From Candidatus Woesearchaeota archaeon (GTDB taxonomy: Archaea; Nanobdellota; Nanobdellia; Woesearchaeales; GW2011-AR4): DNA of 6,198 bases. This document shows positions 4,594 to 6,198 of this stretch, piece after piece. The notes under the pieces are model-generated. The model did no database searches and was not told where the DNA came from. It worked only from the letters and a program-made list of their open reading frames with translations. The position numbers were made by a program, and so were the translations under genes. The number at the start of each line of letters is the position of its first letter. The first letter of the stretch is position 1. The DNA lies in NCBI GenBank assembly GCA_016784195.1, contig JADHVE010000066.1, positions 1 through 6,198 of the forward strand. The letters run 5' to 3'.

Positions 4594-5726
4594 AGAAAGA
4601 AATTGTTGTTATATTTGTACTTGCTTTGTTTTTATTAAGTGCTTGTTCTACTGGAGAAGCTACAAGACAAAAAATTCTTCCTGCTTATGATGATAGTAAA
4701 TGTATTGATTCTGATAATGGAATTAATTTGGAAGAGAAAGGGCTCACACAAGGAAAATATTATTGGAGTTTTGCTGCTAAAGAAGATTATTGTGATAGTG
4801 GAAACAGGTTGATTGAATTTTATTGTGGTAGGAGCAAAATTCAGAAAACTATTAAAGATTGTAAAATTTTGGGTGAAAATTATAAGTGTGAAGAAGGAAA
4901 ATGTTTTAAACCAGTAAAATTAAAGAACCGTGTTGATACTTTGGTTATTGTTGATACTGATAGTTTTCCCGAATTAACTGAAGAAGATGTTCAAGATTTA
5001 TTTAAGTTGGCAGAAGATTATTGGCTTTTTCCAAAAACACAGACAAAGTTTAATATTTTAGATGTTGTATACTTTTCTCTTGCCCAGAACGAATGGTCTG
5101 ATTTGTTGATAGAATACTTTCAGGAGGGGGATAAAGTTTATCCTGAATATGTTGTTGTTTTTAAAGAAGAATTGGTGTATGGTGGTCATGTAGATGTATT
5201 TAATCCTAAAACAGATTTTGAAGAAGAAATGGATTATTGTATGGAATTTAAATATTTTGCAGGTAATTCTAATAATGCTAAAAAAGTAGTTCCGGGAGCC
5301 ATTGTAAATTATGGTCATAGATATGGGATTTGTGGTTACGGGGATGATTTAAAAACTATTGTCTCAGATGTATCTCTGGGTGGACAATGTAAAAATACTG
5401 ATGGTATACCTTGTGTTTGGAAAAATGGTTATCAAATGTGTTCTAATTTAGCTAATGATTTCTTTGCCCAAAACAATTTATTACTTTCAGCTAAAACAAT
5501 AGTTCACGAACTATTACATTATTACTCAAATGATATTGCTTATGAACATTTTAGCACATTATGTGCATTTGAAAAATTAGGATGGGATCCCGATAAAAGT
5601 TGGAATTACTATCTGGAAACTTTACCTGCTGCAGAACCTTTTGACTCTATTACTGTAGAATATGCTGGCATCTGTCCTACAACCTGGCAAGATTTTATAG
5701 ATAGTAAACAAGATTGCGGAAAATAA
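4590..5726 (+). CDS. Putative secreted lipid-anchored zinc metallopeptidase with Cys-rich N-terminal domain
   Basis: This 378-residue protein begins with a short Sec-type signal, MKK then a hydrophobic run at 5-16. A lipobox LSAC puts Cys19 as the likely lipidated residue, so it should be anchored outside the cell. Residues 38-105 form a Cys-rich segment (Cys38, 68, 79, 91, 100, 105) with CIDSDNG and DYC motifs. The larger C-terminal part, from about 115, contains HELLH at 306-310, a zincin-type motif (two His ligands and catalytic Glu). It is followed by YYSNDIAYEH, offering Glu319 or His320 as a third ligand. No specific peptidase family is recognised and the substrate is unknown. An upstream in-frame GTG at 4506 would put 28 charged residues before the signal peptide and overlap the previous gene. 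The ATG at 4590 is preferred: it gives a clean signal peptide, an ATGA overlap and a weak GGGAG eleven bases upstream. Its role beside transketolase is unexplained. Confidence 0.7.
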   Translation: MKKEIVVIFVLALFLLSACSTGEATRQKILPAYDDSKCIDSDNGINLEEKGLTQGKYYWSFAAKEDYCDSGNRLIEFYCGRSKIQKTIKDCKILGENYKCEEGKCFKPVKLKNRVDTLVIVDTDSFPELTEEDVQDLFKLAEDYWLFPKTQTKFNILDVVYFSLAQNEWSDLLIEYFQEGDKVYPEYVVVFKEELVYGGHVDVFNPKTDFEEEMDYCMEFKYFAGNSNNAKKVVPGAIVNYGHRYGICGYGDDLKTIVSDVSLGGQCKNTDGIPCVWKNGYQMCSNLANDFFAQNNLLLSAKTIVHELLHYYSNDIAYEHFSTLCAFEKLGWDPDKSWNYYLETLPAAEPFDSITVEYAGICPTTWQDFIDSKQDCGK

Positions 5727-5727
5727 A

Positions 5728-6198
5728 ATGAAAGAAAAAAAATCAACAAGGTCTGGATTTGGAAAAGCAATGTCTGAATTAGGTAGGAATAAGAAAGTAG
5801 TAGCGTTATCTGCAGATTTAATTGATTCTAATAAACTGAATGCTTTTATTGAGAAATATCCAAAACGATTTTTTCAGGCAGGAGTAGCTGAACAAAACAT
5901 GGTTTCAATGGCAACAGGATTAGCTTTAGAAGGAAAGATTCCTTTCGCTTGTTCTTTTGGTGTGTTTGTGCCCATGCGATGTCTTGATCAAATCCGAGTT
6001 AGTGTTTGTTATAATCAAACTAATGTGAAATTAGTGGCGACACATTGCGGTTTAGCTACGGGAGAAGATGGTGCAACACATCAGGCTTTAGAAGATGTTG
6101 CTGCTTTACGTTCTTTGCCGGGAATGACTATTATTGAACCTTGTGATTACAATCAAACGATTAAAGCAACAAAAGCTGCTGCTAAACTGAAAGGGCCA
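5728..6198 (+). CDS. tkt: Transketolase, C-terminal (pyrimidine-binding) subunit, partial at window edge
   Basis: The 157 residues visible are the pyrimidine-binding domain of the second transketolase subunit. Landmarks are SRSG-like STRSGFGKAMSEL, the VVALSADL strand at 24-31, FFQAGVAEQNM at 48-58 with the cofactor-activating Glu55, and SFGVFVPMRCLDQIR at 76-90. HCGLATGEDGATHQALED at 106-123 follows, with His118 in the conserved THQ, then PGMTIIEPCD at 131-140. The frame is open to the last base, so the domain end and the C-terminal third lie beyond the window. The ATG begins one base after the stop of the metallopeptidase gene, without a clear Shine-Dalgarno, so translation likely depends on the upstream genes. 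It must assemble with the N-subunit encoded at 2435-3283 to make an active enzyme. Confidence 0.95.
   Translation, partial: MKEKKSTRSGFGKAMSELGRNKKVVALSADLIDSNKLNAFIEKYPKRFFQAGVAEQNMVSMATGLALEGKIPFACSFGVFVPMRCLDQIRVSVCYNQTNVKLVATHCGLATGEDGATHQALEDVAALRSLPGMTIIEPCDYNQTIKATKAAAKLKGP

Noticed and set aside
3280..5727. Mobile element inserted between the transketolase halves
   Set aside because: No transposase, integrase, terminal inverted repeats or flanking direct repeats were seen, and the junctions are tight ATGA overlaps or a one-base gap.
1..6198. tRNA, rRNA, CRISPR array or known riboswitch
   Set aside because: Both strands were read for these; no cloverleaf, spaced repeats or recognisable aptamer core was found.

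Overview
The window is AT-rich and reads as a compact archaeal chromosome, most likely a DPANN lineage such as Woesearchaeota or Pacearchaeota (moderate confidence). Four things point there. Two starts have GAGGT/GAGGTGA-type ribosome binding sites. TATA-like boxes lie in the divergent promoter region. Transketolase is split into separate N- and C-terminal genes. The secreted protein carries a Cys-rich 'C-x-DSD ... DYC ... YC ... C' segment of a type I associate with surface proteins of these archaea (from memory, not searched). No 16S gene, tRNA or ribosomal protein is present to settle the taxonomy, and a small-genome bacterium is not strictly excluded.

Layout. The minus strand, read right to left, carries a small glutaredoxin-like protein (2298-2065), a 185-bp structured spacer (2064-1880), transaldolase (1879-1076), a SIS-fold sugar-phosphate isomerase-like protein (1079-192) and the N-terminal end of glucose-6-phosphate dehydrogenase (185-1, cut by the window edge). 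The last three are packed with a 4-bp ATGA overlap and a 6-bp gap, so they look like one operon. A divergent promoter region (2299-2434) separates them from a plus-strand operon: transketolase N-terminal subunit (2435-3283), an AlbA_2/ATPase-like/winged-helix putative regulator (3280-4593), a putative lipid-anchored HExxH zinc metallopeptidase (4590-5726) and the transketolase C-terminal subunit (5728 to beyond the window). The first three overlap by ATGA and the fourth starts one base after its neighbour's stop.

Together the metabolic genes make a pentose phosphate cluster: G6PD for oxidative entry and NADPH, a probable hexose-phosphate isomerase, transaldolase and transketolase. The glutaredoxin may draw indirectly on the NADPH. 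The two non-metabolic genes sit inside the transketolase pair, which is unusual because the two subunits are normally adjacent.

The least expected signals are in the non-coding DNA. Upstream of transaldolase there is a 20-codon leader ORF with a better ribosome binding site than transaldolase itself, ending in an ATGA overlap with the transaldolase start. The same stretch holds a hairpin covering the leader start codon, a perfect 20-bp palindrome, and a 91-base hairpin that shares one arm with the palindrome. The transketolase promoter has its own perfect 10-bp inverted repeat at the expected transcription start.
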